Position numbers and translations under genes: made by a program | Origin: Scedosporium boydii | Taxonomy: Eukaryota > Ascomycota > Sordariomycetes > Microascales > Microascaceae | Assembly (NCBI GenBank): GCA_002221725.1 | Contig: NJFT01000163.1 | Location: 1 to 64,000, forward strand | DNA length: 64,000 nucleotides | Direction of reading: 5' to 3' | The notes under the pieces: model-generated | Told to the model about the DNA's origin: nothing | Database searches by the model: none | The model's input: the letters and a program-made list of their open reading frames with translations, nothing else | In this document: positions 9,313 through 21,175 of the stretch, one piece after another | Position numbering within the stretch: the stretch's first letter is position 1 | How the letters are laid out: each line of letters begins with the position of its first letter

Positions 9313-12300
9313 TGTGAGCAAGCTTCTGTGAGTAAGCCTGCGCTATGGAATGCGAGAGCTGACTGCCGTGTGAGCAAGGCAGATTGGCAGGTAGGTGTCC
9401 AATGAACCGGGACAACCTCAGCAGTCGGCTGGAGGGAACTGAGTGTTTATAACGGATCGGATGAGGAGATGTTGGGATTAGACATGGGCGACTGGGCGGA
9501 GAGGGTGCAACAGCCGAGAGGAAGGAAGCCAGGGAATGTGGCGAGAGTAGGATCGAGACACAGCATATAAGAGAGATAGGGAGAGAGGCACGCGCCGTTC
9601 AACCGGATAAGTGTGGGGTTCTTTTTCGCGGCAGAGTAAGTGAGAGGAAACCTGGCGAGGAGAATGACACGGTCTGTCGGCTTCCTTATTCCCCCCTTCT
9701 TCGCGTGTTTTCTCGTTCGGATATTATGGGTATATACGTGAGTTTATAAGGGTATTAGTTACGTTAACAAGGCATGGTCGGTCCAACACGGAGTAACGAA
9801 TCAGTCGAGGAAATCTGGGGGCGTCTCCGTCTTGCTGGGTAGGCTCTTATAACCGAAGCTGGGGGGGAAGGATGGTCCACAACAACAGGCTCATTATGGG
9901 GTGGGGGATGTGATGGCGGGTGGGCCAGTGAGCACGTAGAAAGCTCGGTGTTCTCTTCAATTAGCAAGGTTCTGCTGGCTAACACCGGTCGAACGCGGGA
10001 AGTTCAAGATGCGATAACCCGGTCGGATGACGAGGGGAAGACTAGAAAAGGTAGAGAGAGAAGATTGAGGGAAGAGTGAGACTTGGGAATATCACATTAA
10101 TGGGAATATACAACAGACGAGAAGAAAGAAAAAAGGAAAAAGGAAAAAGGACAGAAAAAAGTGACGCGAAAAAAGAGCCAGGGTGCTAGGACATTAAGAC
10201 CAGAAGAGGGCGGAAGTACGTGAAAAGGTAGTGTGCGGTGGTAATAATAGGACCGTGTACACAACCTGACAGGAGAAGGAGGCCAGGCGGATAGGGCGAA
10301 TTGGTCCGCGATGTGGGCGCAAGAGACAAAACAGAGAAGGAGCAACGGAAGATACTTGATGCCCCTGGAAGAAAAGTACCACTATTTTCCGATAAGTACT
10401 TCGTATACAACAGAAACGGTGGATGAGGATGAAGTAGCTCCTCGACAATTATAGTACATGGCTCGGTAATATCAATCAGAATTGTACTTCGTACCGTTAT
10501 CTGCACAAGCAGTAATACCCATCGCGGGAAGTCTGACCGGCGAGCAGGGGTTTTGGAGGAGGGGTGAGAAGTGACATGGGGCCACATTGATTTTGGGGGG
10601 AAGGGAAGCACGGTACTCCTAGTAGGTACATATGTAGTGTCCGTGTGGACGACCTGAAGTCGTACCTTCCTTCGTAAGAGGCGAGGCAAGTGCGACGAGG
10701 AGATTCGTCCTGTTCATTCAGCTAATTGGCACGAGGAGTACCTCAGCAGTCTGAGGATTACGGAGTAATTCCAGCTCGGGGTAGCAGGGGTCGACTCGAG
10801 ATACTGCGAATGGACATTGGCGGAAAGAAGAGGCTCAGCTCGAACAAGCGACTCATGTGATTCCTAACCCGCCCGAGTCTAAATTGTACGTGCCGTGTAT
10901 TTTCGTTATTTACTTGGTCAAGGATGATGGGGAGAACGATGCGGATGACCAATCTGTCCCGGTCGATCGTTTCTCGGATGGTTCTTACGCGAGGATTCGC
11001 GCGTACTTCGTAGTATTTATATCAGATGTGTTTGCCAAGTATGATTATTCTTATTACCTGTGTACTCAGGTACTTTTGAGGACCGAGAGATCTTTGATGC
11101 TTGATAATGGGACCGAGTCCCAAGCCGGGGAATCGACATTTTCGAAGTGCTCGTTCCCCATCCCGTCGCGGGGATGTTAATAACGACGCATTAAGGTGGG
11201 CATCTACCTCAATATTTGGCCCGGATAGAAAGCGCCGCTCGGCTTTTTTTCAAGCTTTAATGCATATGAAGTCCGTCTTGGATGCAGCGACCGATCCACA
11301 ACAATCAATTGATAAAAATCCGGGCATTTTGGCCAATGTCTACAAAGTACCTCGGCGTGCCCAGGAAATTGTATTTTGTATTTTATCCAGGTTGCTGGTA
11401 CGAAGTACTCTTTTTCTCTTGTCCCGACGAACCAAACCGCGGAAATCGTAGGTTTGGAGGGGGATTTTCCGCCATCATCGACGTGCGTCAATATCAGGTG
11501 GCTCCCGACGTCGAAGACCAAAATAAGAGAAAGAAGAAGCAAGTTTAAACTCGGAAAAGAGGGTCCCTTCAATGAAGAAACATATCCGCTAGCTCGTACT
11601 GGTTCAGATTGACATCGCCTCCTCCAAAAACTAGCAAGTACACTATGTATGTCTCGCTCGAGTCCTGCAGCAAGAACATCAAATTCAACTGCCAACCTTG
11701 GTCAAGTCATGCTTTCGATGCGCTGCGCTGCGCTGCAGTATCCCGTCTCCGGCCTGAGATCATTGTACTCGCTAGGTTTCTTCTCGGCTAGTACATGCAT
11801 TCGTTCGTTACCGAGAATAGCTACGGCATTCTGCGCAGGTTCTTCGTAAGAAAGTATGAAAGTACGAGTTCACAATGATGGGATCTCGAGGTCAATGAAC
11901 GATCAATCTCTCTCTCCTGTCCCTCTCCCTCTCTTTTTACCCCTCCCTGCCTGTTGTGTTCCAGTAACGTTGCTGCGACCTATTTGTGTCTCTTCCGCGC
12001 TTCATGCAGGTACGACTGTTTAGTCACGATCGCAAGGGAGTGATGATGTGACGGAGGGTGCATTTCGGGTCTTGTGCAGTAGCCAGTAAGACCAGTAAGA
12101 GTGATCGAGAAGCTAAAGGAGCGGCCTAGGCACACAGGAAACGAGGGGTTGATGAAGAAAAACAAGAGGGGATTTGAAAAGAAGAATAAGGAGAAGCAAA
12201 AGAGAATGAATCAAAATCACTTATGGTTCCCAGTTTAGGTCCGTCAGAGGCAAGACACTTTGATTGACGGGTTGAGCATAACCCAGGCTCGGTCTTCAAG

Positions 12301-15300
12301 ACAACCACGAGGAGCGAGTGAAGAACTGGAGGGAAGCTCCCAGACAGGAAAGTGTAGATCCTGGTTTACTTCACGAAATCTCGACATAAGCCCTAAAGTC
12401 TAGCGTGGCGGGCACGAGGGACGAACAATTGAATCCAATAATCCAATCGCTCAGATCCCATTCATCGTTCATCCTGCGTGGGTTTAGACTTCAACTTGCT
12501 TCCGGCCAGGAACCATGGCTAATTAAAGTTTACTCGCCCGTTTATTGATGTTCACTGCATTCTCAAACCCGTGAAAAGCCATCAATTGATGATTCCCAAC
12601 GTGACCTCGTCCAGGAAAGGAACCTCGGTGATCTCTCATTCCCCCGACATGGAACATGGGGAGACGCTGAAAAGGAGAAGAAGAAAAAAAAAAAGCGAGA
12701 ATGGTTCAATTGAAGTCGCACCATGTTTCACCAGATCCTACAACGAGCAAGGAATTCCCAGGGTCCTCCCGAGGAAGGTTTGGGAGGTCTTGGAGGATCT
12801 GCAAAACTACCGATGATCTTTCGCTAAAACGAAAGAAGCTTGACCTTTCCGCTGTGGTTCATCCAGGGAAAACGGAGCGACGAAAACAGGAATGTCCACC
12901 CTTAACTCCTTTTACTCACACGAAGTACTTGTATTTTACACACTCGATCACCACTCGTTTTTTTCCACTCTTCCTCCGTTATGCAAAGTCAAAAGTAGAG
13001 TTCCTTTCGCCTCACTTCGTACTTCCCACGAACTTCGGGCGCAGCTGCATGCAAGAGTTGATTGTACGGAGTCAAGGTGGGTATCACGGATGTCGCAGGA
13101 GGTCTGAGGACCAGGACACATGGAGATGGGGAACCCTCCTTCTTGTCTGATAATCGCCCACCCCATCCACCCACGAGGGCCAGGTCAATGAGCCAAGAAG
13201 TGCGTCATGGCGCCCTCGACATTGCTTCTCCCATCCCCCTTTTCCCATCTTCTTTGAGTTCACTGAGTCGTACGAATTGCGGATGCAAGCGTATGCAAGG
13301 AGTCGTCGAGCCATGTCAGCTGCCAACCAATCCAAAGGAAATGCATCTCAGCGATTTCACAAAAAGTTACACGATGGCGTTGAAGGGCGAATTGGTCTGC
13401 GGTATTCGTCTCGGGAACCCTGAACTATGGTAGGACGAAACGGATTGATTCTAAGACGATACGAGTCCGTGGTGACAAGGGATCTTGATATTTTCCGAAG
13501 AAGTCACAATTGTTCCCATTGATATCATTTCAAATACTTCGTGCTATTCTCAACCCGTCTTCATCCATGAGCTGGAAACGCGTCGTCCAACCTATCAGCC
13601 TGCAAAGGCTCAAAAGCTGAAAGGGGATATAATTACATTCGAACCAAAATGATGAGGTTATGTCGTACTGCACATGTTTTAATATCGGCAGTACAACTGC
13701 GGCGGTGTTTGCGGGTGCAACTCTCTCCACTTGTATTGCAACAGGGGCTGCGCCTTGAGGACTGGTCTTCGCAAAGAAGGAGATTGCCTTGAATCGTTGA
13801 GCAGTCAATGCTCCCACTGACCAGAGCCCCTCCAACATCGTCTCAAAATTATTCCGATAATCGAAGAAAGAAAGAAACAAAATACACCATTGTTTTCGTT
13901 TCGCATTTCTGAGAAACTAAGTCAAGACCCCTTAGTATACTTCGTACGAAGCAGATCTCACCTCTCCGCCAGGCTACTCCCTAGCCACAACTTACAAGTA
14001 CCGGGTGTCAGGGCCATGTTCCTGCAGTAGCGTTAGAGTTCAATGTTTGTGGGTACGCTTCCGACCACATCGTCGCCAGGGATTTATACCCAGTACGCAG
14101 TAGTTCAGGTGGGTGACATGTCGTGGCGCCTGGTTGGGCTGCCTGGAGGGTCCTTACCCCCAGCGGGAAATGATCACATCAATCAATGGCTTGCCAGGGT
14201 GCGCTTGGGTTTTGCACCAGCCCCATGATACTACTGACCGTACACCAAACTACGAAGAAGTACTTTGATGAGGATGAGTGAAGCGGCTTGGCACTGGAGA
14301 AAGGAGCACTATCGCTTGCTAATGGAGGGTACCTGTCCATTATGATGAATGCCTGCCACTTCCTTGCTCTGGGCTAGTCCCGTGATGCTAGGATTGGGGA
14401 TTTGGGGGATGAATTGGCTCAGAAACTTCCGCTTTTCCCAGCAATCACAAAGTAGAAGTGCACCTGCGAACTTGAAATCGCCCAGTTGGCTGCTGCTTCT
14501 GTAGTGTACGGCGTACAGACATCCACTACGAAGTACCTCACACTACTTTGCATTAGTGATGACTGCGGAGTGCTTAGCAAGATCGCAAGAAGAGTCACAC
14601 CAATACCGCGAACGGAATTACTAGTACGTCAAGGCAAATGCAAGATCCGAACCAGTCTTGTAGATCTCGGCCCAGTCCAGTATCGTCTCCGACGGGCTCT
14701 TCACTCCCTCTGTATTAGTGCGCACACAGAGCCCTTTCTCATCCCACCACCAAGGCTGTGAGAATCCTTGCTCATAAAAACTTGGTGCTAGTTTAGTTTA
14801 CTTCACGCATCATGACAAAAGGGTAAAAAAGATTTTTCCCGAATTTAGCAAGGGATTCCTGGACTTGGAAAAACGTGCAGGGGATGCGTCAGAGGCATGG
14901 GAGGGCAGCGCAGGGATGGAATCAAGAGGTCCCGGAGTTTGCTGGACTGACCATAAGAGACACTTCCGTTTTGTTCTCTACGCTCTGGAGCGCTCCGCAA
15001 GAGGCTGTGCCACCGAGAATCCGACGAGGCGGTCGCAACCCTTGATCTCATTTAAGAAGACACTCACAAAGAGCGACGGCTGGCTTTATTCAAGCAAGGG
15101 ATGCAGTTTTGCAGCCTCGGCCCCTGTCGAAAGCCGCTGCCCAGGCCATCCAAATCGCCTGATGTCAATACTGTCAGAACCAGCCATTCGGTGGTCGACC
15201 CAATCATTATTAGCGGTGACTATTGCGGCTCGTCGAGGGTTTGCGCTTTTGAAACTGCTTGGCACCCGTGATCGATGCCGCTGCGCCGAGGCACAGCAGA

Positions 15301-17598
15301 TAGGTTTTGCTCGCTCTTACGAAGTAGAATATTGTAGGCTTCACGAGAGCTTCATTTCCCTTGATTTGTCAACTAGATCGCCTGCAATAGAACGTAGGAC
15401 TTGCTTTGCCACGATTAGTGATGAAAGCACACGTCACCAGTTCTTTGGTGGCTATTATCATAATAGGTCAAGGGCCGAGCAACAGAAGTGCGAGCTTGGC
15501 AGGTCTTGACGCAGCCATCAACACTCAAACGTCGTCAACGACCAATGTAGCTACGTCAACATATTCCTACCGATGCAGGTGGTTCCGTCATAAACGCTGA
15601 TCCGTATCAACTGGAAAAGGATCGAAGGAAAAATAGGTCGTTATTTCTTTGATGACTGCTTTTGCAGTCGGCATGCGTGTGATATTCCGCCGTTGCCTCG
15701 GTCGAAGCCGCTCCGCCTCCCGGAACCGAGCCGTTGCACAGCCCACGACCTGCGACTGGAGTCGCGAGTCTACCCAAGCGGCATGGCCCTGTCATTAAAA
15801 TCTGGGGTTGGAATGAGTTCGAACCGGGTCTGGTCTCAAAGTGCCGTGCAAAGGCCAGGGACACGCCGGTGTATTACTTCCTCTCCATTCCCGAGGCCTA
15901 CATAGTCGTATCCCCTCCGCAGATTGATAGATGAACCTTCCCTATATAGTGAAGTAACTCACACTACCTCTCGGGCTTGTTTAGTGTTCATGCTAGTTGA
16001 CGCAATGCGTGTCAATCCATAGCTAATGGCAGCCGAGTCTGCTTGGTGGATTATGGATTAGCTTAAAAGGTTTGTGCTACGTATCAGGAATGACAGATGT
16101 CGACATGTCTGTCCTGGGCGTACAGACGTAGGGTCTAGAGAAGGTTCCGGTTGCTCGAAATAACGGGATATTAAACCATTTGTAGGGCTCCCGTGTGTCG
16201 CCCCAAACTCTTGTCAGGGAATTACACTTGGGACGAGGCGTTCGGAGATAGACGCCGAAGGTGGTAGGGTAGTAGCTCATCTCTATAGCTCGATGGGATT
16301 TCAATGAACGGGACTCTTAGGGCAACTTCCAAATTCCCAAGCGAGTCGCCTCTCTCAACAAGACCGCGCAGCCTGTCTGTACGAAGTATAACCATCGATT
16401 GATGAAAGAGCGACATGCCAAATCGTGTAAGTTCCGCTGGATTAAACCCCGCGATTCCCTCGACAACATCAATGCTATTCTCCCCTAGCCCTAGATATTT
16501 TACTGTGATTATGATGATGCGTGGAAGAACAGTAGGTAGTTTTCTATTCAGTAACGATGAGCAACTGCAATCTCTCACTTCTGTTTACAACGTGTTGCTA
16601 AAAGACTGGAAGATTGCTCTGTGTGTCTATGAGATCCCTCGACTATTACCCGTTGTCTCCAGCTGTATCAGACAAGAGCAATGCAAAACCAAGGTGTAAT
16701 ATCCCACTGCGGATGAGGAAGTAAGCCAGGTGGGTTACATTAGATCTCGGCTCAGTTTCTATCAATTGATGGGACTTCTGGTATAGTTGACCTATATAAA
16801 GGTGACCTTCACATGATGATGCCGTGTGCCTCCGTAAACTCGCCCCCGTATTGCTTGTTCACCGGTAAGATGGCCTGCTTGACATATGATACCCACCGCA
16901 GCGGGCGCTCGGCAAACAACGTCTCAACAGATGCCTTCCGGGAATCTGATAGCTATAGTCTTCATCCAAAGGCATTAAGATCACAGCCTTCCCCTTACTC
17001 CGTATTCACCCTGCCTCTATGAGTATGTAGTTTAGGAATACTCTCCTTTCGGATTGTAAGCCGAGGTGATGTCTCGTGATGATATATAGATAGCTGTATA
17101 TATCTTACATACGGTGTAGCGATGCCGTCGGGGCCGGGTCTTTGGACATGCCTAGCTTCCCCTGCCACCCTTTTCGACCCCGATCCGAGGGATCGGGATC
17201 TCGGGTCGATACGCTACCCCGGCTGTCCCGGCATATCGCTTAAAGACCAAATTTGGCCGACTGATCAAATGGACATTGCCTCAGGGTAGCCCAGCCATTA
17301 TCGCTGTCATGGGTCATGAGGCGGGGGTATCATCCCGTTGGACGAGTTTGACGAAGAACCAAGTGTGCGTCTTGAGGTGCCCAAATATCGAGATTTCGCC
17401 GTAAATACCTGCTATCGTGCCACCAAGGAATAACCCAGGTGTGCGTGGTTCCAGTGCCGTGAACATATTTGCTGAGAAACCTCATGTAATGTTGTGAAGG
17501 AAACTTCGAACATCATAAAGATCCTGCCTACTCTCGTTATTGAACGCCCGCGTTTCTTCACCCATTTATCGACTCATCTTACAAGCACTCTTCTTATG
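9313..17598. other. Gene-poor stretch, 8.3 kb
   Basis: It starts with the promoter and leader of the PH-domain gene (to about 10.2 kb). Frames of 100-214 codons occur, but all start at non-ATG codons or lack motifs and conserved patterns. It holds nine TACGAAGTA-type words (10397, 10485, 11004, 11399, 13938, 14527, 15318, 16380 and their neighbours) and two TACGGAGTA words (10759, 16996). Two short protein-like frames lie at 15683-15934 (+) and 16222-16578 (-), and a foldback lies at 17118-17240. I could not assemble a spliced gene from these. Confidence 0.6.
17118..17240. repeat. Foldback element with nested hairpin
   Basis: Outer arms pair imperfectly: AGCGAT (17118-17123) with ATCGCT (17235-17240), GCCG (17124-17127) with CGGC (17229-17232), and CCGGG (17134-17138) with CCCGG (17218-17222). 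Inside is a perfect 8-bp hairpin, CCCGATCC (17179-17186), loop GAG, then GGATCGGG (17190-17197). Its base is extended by CGAC (17175-17178) with GTCG (17205-17208) across a bulge. It is GC-rich in AT-richer surroundings. It could be a degenerate inverted-repeat element, a regulatory palindrome or a structured transcript. Confidence 0.6.
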
Positions 17599-18534
17599 TT
17601 AGATAATAACCTTGACGGGCTCTCTACACTTGTCATTCCGCAAACCACCGACAATGGCCGCGTTGACAAGCAGGCTCTTAGCCTCGGTGGGTGAGCGGAA
17701 TAGCGACTGGACAAAGGCCACAGCGGTCCGCACAAGATTCAGCGCGCCGCCACCCGCAACAACCGTACGCTCATACGCAGCCTGAAGGCCATCGAAGAGC
17801 AACCACTCCGTCCCAGCGCCCTCGTGAACATGGCCGAAGACGTGAAGCCGTGGGTGGACGCGCCAAAGCTCGTTGAGCAAGAAAGGGCATCCCACCTTCA
17901 ACAGATCAAGGTGTCCTCGCGGCGGACCGTGGGTAATCAAGATGTCAAGGCCATCATCGGGAAGAATTCCTCCCCAAATATCCTTGGAGCGGAGATACTG
18001 GAATGCCCAATTGCCAGACCTCGCCGATGCCGGGCTGCCGTAGATACGTAGACATCGCCCGTTGGGGCAAGTGACCGTCGCCTCGGAATTTTGCAAGTAG
18101 ACGATATCTCCCCAGTTGAGCATCGCTCGCTGGTCGGCGGCGGTTTGTCCGGGTCCTTTGCGGCCGCGGTCATCTTGATCCGAGTCGAGCAGCAAGTCGT
18201 GGTTCCCGGCGATGACGACCTTTACTGCGTGAGGTTGGGCGGACAACCACGACAGCGCGGACTGCAGTTCCTCGAAAGTCCCGGAATTTGTTAGGTCACC
18301 GGCGTGGATGAGGACATCACCGTCCGGGAGCGTGGGTTGACTGTTGTGCGTGTCGGAGATGCAAACGACTGACACGGGGTCTACAATGGGGATGGCCGGG
18401 ATGGGGGCCCTCCAAGTGTATAGTTTCCGAGCGAGGAAAATGCAGGGCCTCTCGAAGAACTTCTGCCAAGGACCGGGACGACGGCGGTTGATGAGCGCGT
18501 CTAGATCGGAGCTCCGCTGGTTGAAGGAGAACAT
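17599..18534 (-). CDS. Calcineurin-like metallophosphoesterase (MPPED type)
   Basis: This is a binuclear-metal phosphoesterase of the calcineurin-like superfamily. The closest type is the MPPED1/2 group, whose physiological substrates are poorly known. The 311-aa, single-exon protein has all metal-site motifs: D61-x-H63 (ISDTHN), GD at 79-80 (HAGDLTN), GNHD at 110-113, TH at 201-202 (THGPP) and GHVH at 234-237. No key residue is missing, so it should be catalytically competent. The 50 N-terminal residues are basic with a short hydrophobic stretch (CIFLARKLY) and could direct membrane association, though no clear signal peptide is visible. It is transcribed away from the 19391 gene, with about 850 bases between starts. 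Confidence 0.88.
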   Translation of the reverse strand: MFSFNQRSSDLDALINRRRPGPWQKFFERPCIFLARKLYTWRAPIPAIPIVDPVSVVCISDTHNSQPTLPDGDVLIHAGDLTNSGTFEELQSALSWLSAQPHAVKVVIAGNHDLLLDSDQDDRGRKGPGQTAADQRAMLNWGDIVYLQNSEATVTCPNGRCLRIYGSPASARSGNWAFQYLRSKDIWGGILPDDGLDILITHGPPRGHLDLLKVGCPFLLNELWRVHPRLHVFGHVHEGAGTEWLLFDGLQAAYERTVVAGGGALNLVRTAVAFVQSLFRSPTEAKSLLVNAAIVGGLRNDKCREPVKVII

Positions 18535-19390
18535 GAGGGCTGCTGGTGATCAAGGTCGAAGGTTCATGTTCTCCGTTCAGTTGAGCCGCGAACGTCCAGT
18601 CCAGCTCTCTTCTCCTCTGTAACACAGTAATTACGTAGCGTACTCTGTAGGTTCCCCGCCTCTGTAAGTGGCTTAGGCACGGGCCAGAATGTTCTGGAGA
18701 TGCCCGCGTGCTCCTAGTTTCGGCTACGGAGATACCCGTATACAGAGCCAAAGTTTCTTGGAGCAGCTGACAGCACTTGTGTGTCAAGATGGGTTTCCAG
18801 AATCACGAATGAGATGATCATCTAAATGTACCCATATGATTGATTGGTCGGCAAGAAAGCCAGCCATATTGCTGGAAAAGACTCGCCACTGCCGGTACTG
18901 AAGCGATTTGCGATTATGGACTGACGCGTCGGCTGACCCAACACTATATCGTGACGCTATGATGCGGGTACGCGCCAGTATAGCGGACAACACTGCGCTA
19001 CCAAGTACACTAGTAACACTGGACGGCCAGGCCGCCCTGCCTCGTGCCTTCCCCAAACCAAACTACGGACTAATACCCCACCATCACAACCTCATCTGCC
19101 CTCACCTGCCTTTGAAACTCAGCTGCAGAACCTCAATAAATAGCCAACCATGAGGAAGCTCAATTAGCACGTCTTCTTTGTCTTGCCCAATACCTAGTCA
19201 AAAGGCCCTTTTTGTCTAACATCAACTCAATCAACAATTGAAACAACATCTACAGCTGAACCCAGCCAGTCACAGGTTCCCATCTGACATCCTGTTCACA
19301 TAATCCAGCAGGCAGCCGTACAAGCCCACAACGCAACAACCCCCCACTAGGTTCAAACGATTACCACCAACTTGCTATCCAAGAAACACT
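18535..19390. other. Divergent promoter region, phosphoesterase / 19391 gene
   Basis: This interval carries the upstream regions of two head-to-head genes. The 250 bases before the 19391 ATG are rich in CAA/AAC words without G runs, typical of a fungal 5' leader. I see no gene and no confident factor site. Confidence 0.5.
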
Positions 19391-20627
19391 ATGCCCAACC
19401 CAATTCAACCCATTGGAGAAGAGTCTCCACCTATTTCTCCTCCTACATCTCCCAGGCAGAGAAGAGCTTCGACTTCGCTTCATGCTGCGGCGGCTATGAA
19501 TGCTGGGCTGCAACAAGAGGTTTCAAGAAGTAAGCGACCTTGATGATTCTATAAATCCCATGCCGCATTCCTCGTCCTTGCCGTTTTAGAAATACGTCCT
19601 TCGCACCTACCCGCCGTAGTACTGACCAGCTGTTCTTTCTCTCAGGATCATCGATTAGCTCTCTTAGGAATCAAGAGCCGTCGCCCGAGGAGGGTAGGAG
19701 GCGATCCGTGGTTCTCATGAACCTTCAACTCAACGACCCCAACGTTCCAGCACCCGGCGAGATGGTCAACGAAAACCAAGCCGGCTCTCTGAATGGCATC
19801 GGCGCCTCGAGCCCACGCCTCCTCTCTGGTTCGCCGATGCTACTACCCCGCTCTCCCCATCATCACCGGACCCCCAGCCTTGGAGAATTGCACCAGGAAC
19901 TCGAAGAGGAGCAAGAAGCGCAAGTGGTACGTAAAAAAGAACAAGGAAAGTTGGAAATTTGGCCATGTATCTAACGCAAATGGGAATGCTTAGAACCGCC
20001 TGTTGCATATGATCCGACAGCAGCAACTTCAGCTTCAGCAACTCCAAGCTGCCCAGGGACAGGCAGCACCGTCCGCCGAAGACACTAGCGCCATCTCGGA
20101 GCGATCCGTGGCCCAGCCCATCCCGACCGCCGGCGCCACCTTCCCTAGTCATGCTGGCTCCTTCAGCCAGTCTCCTCGGCACCGACACCCACGTAGCTCG
20201 TTCGACATGGCTAGAGCCGACCTTCAACGGCGGTCGCGGACTCCGAGTAGAGGAGCGAGTCGTGGAGCCTCGCCCCGGCTTCGCGCGACCTCGATTGGCG
20301 GAGATATCAATGATTCTTTGTTGCTGAGCGGACGGGATGAGAGCGCTTTCTACCAGGCCGAAACTCAGATGCTTGTCCGCGAGAACCAGATGTTGAAGCA
20401 TCGTATCCGTGAGCTTGGTAAGTTGATGATGAACCCTTATGACCCCCCAGATAGAGAGGAGGGGCAGTGCTAACAAATTGATAGAGAAGCAACTTTCCGA
20501 GGCGCAGGTTGTTCCTACTATTCCTCATGAACCCAGCAATCCCTCTCATCTTGCACAGATTGTGACGACCGCCGAGGGTGAGGGCTCTAAGAGTGGTGCC
20601 GAGACCAATCCACCTGCAAGCACGTAG
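19391..20627 (+). CDS. Conserved-looking Ser/Pro-rich protein with C-terminal coiled coil (328 aa)
   Basis: I know no function. The four-exon model is 19391-19529, 19646-19926, 19994-20417 and 20485-20627. All introns have GT..AG ends (donors GTAAGC, GTACGT, GTAAGT), and the phases join without frame loss. The N-terminus (MPNPIQPIGEESPPISPPTS) and the segment RRSVVLMNLQLNDPNVPAPGE look conserved across filamentous fungi as I recall, but I cannot name a domain. A Gln-rich helix (RQQQLQLQQLQ, about residue 148) and a C-terminal heptad-like helix (MLVRENQMLKHRIRELEKQL, about residues 268-287) suggest dimerisation. The middle is Ser/Arg-rich and probably disordered. Clean intron phasing is the main evidence that it is real. 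Confidence 0.8.
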
Positions 20628-21175
20628 TAATTAATGCACTCTGATTTTTTTTCTTCTTTTCTTTTTCTTCTTTTTCTTCCAAGCTGTTGTCGTTGGAGAA
20701 GGCGCCACACCAGATACGGACCACACAATTCTTCTTTTTTCCTCTCTTTATCCCACTTCATCTTTCCCACTCAGTTGCATACGAAGTACTAGGGCAGTAA
20801 TTCAAAATGTCAAGAGGCGTTAGGAGATAATAAGGGTTACGTCGGCGCGGCGTATACAGGTTGTTTTGCACTTGGAAGATGGACTCTCATAAAACAAAAA
20901 CGATGTATCTCCTAAGCTCTTATAACTGCCCAAGAAGATTTAATTCCATTTTCAATTCTAGCTTATCATTTGACGGTGCTGATATATAAATTGATTTTTA
21001 CTTGTAAACCCGGCATGTTTTCGTTGTTCTGGGCATCTACGTGACTTGGAGTATGTACATGATCGTCGTTATCTCGACTCTCTCCACTCCCGAAGATATC
21101 CTTCCCCTCCGCATCAACCCCAGCCTCCAGCTCTCCCCCGTCCGAACTGACTGCGAAGACACCAATTTTATAAAT
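20628..21175. other. 3' region of the 19391 gene and promoter of the FAD oxidoreductase
   Basis: There is a T/C-rich tract just after the stop (20645-20680), one TACGAAGTA copy (20780-20788) and AT-rich DNA to 21000. I see no gene. Confidence 0.5.

Noticed and set aside
14865..15509. A 214-codon plus-strand frame in the 8-kb gap
   Set aside because: It begins at TTG rather than ATG, has no domain, and has the mixed Arg/Ser/Cys composition of a random frame.
15820..15845. A tRNA-like GGTTCGAA word on the minus strand
   Set aside because: The flanking bases do not form a T stem, and no anticodon or acceptor stem can be drawn. No tRNA or 5S rRNA was found anywhere in the window.
9313..17598. 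Repeat-induced point mutation of an old transposon in the gap
   Set aside because: The stretch is not strongly AT-rich and has no long runs of TA-biased sequence or transposase relics by eye. A dinucleotide-index computation was not possible here.
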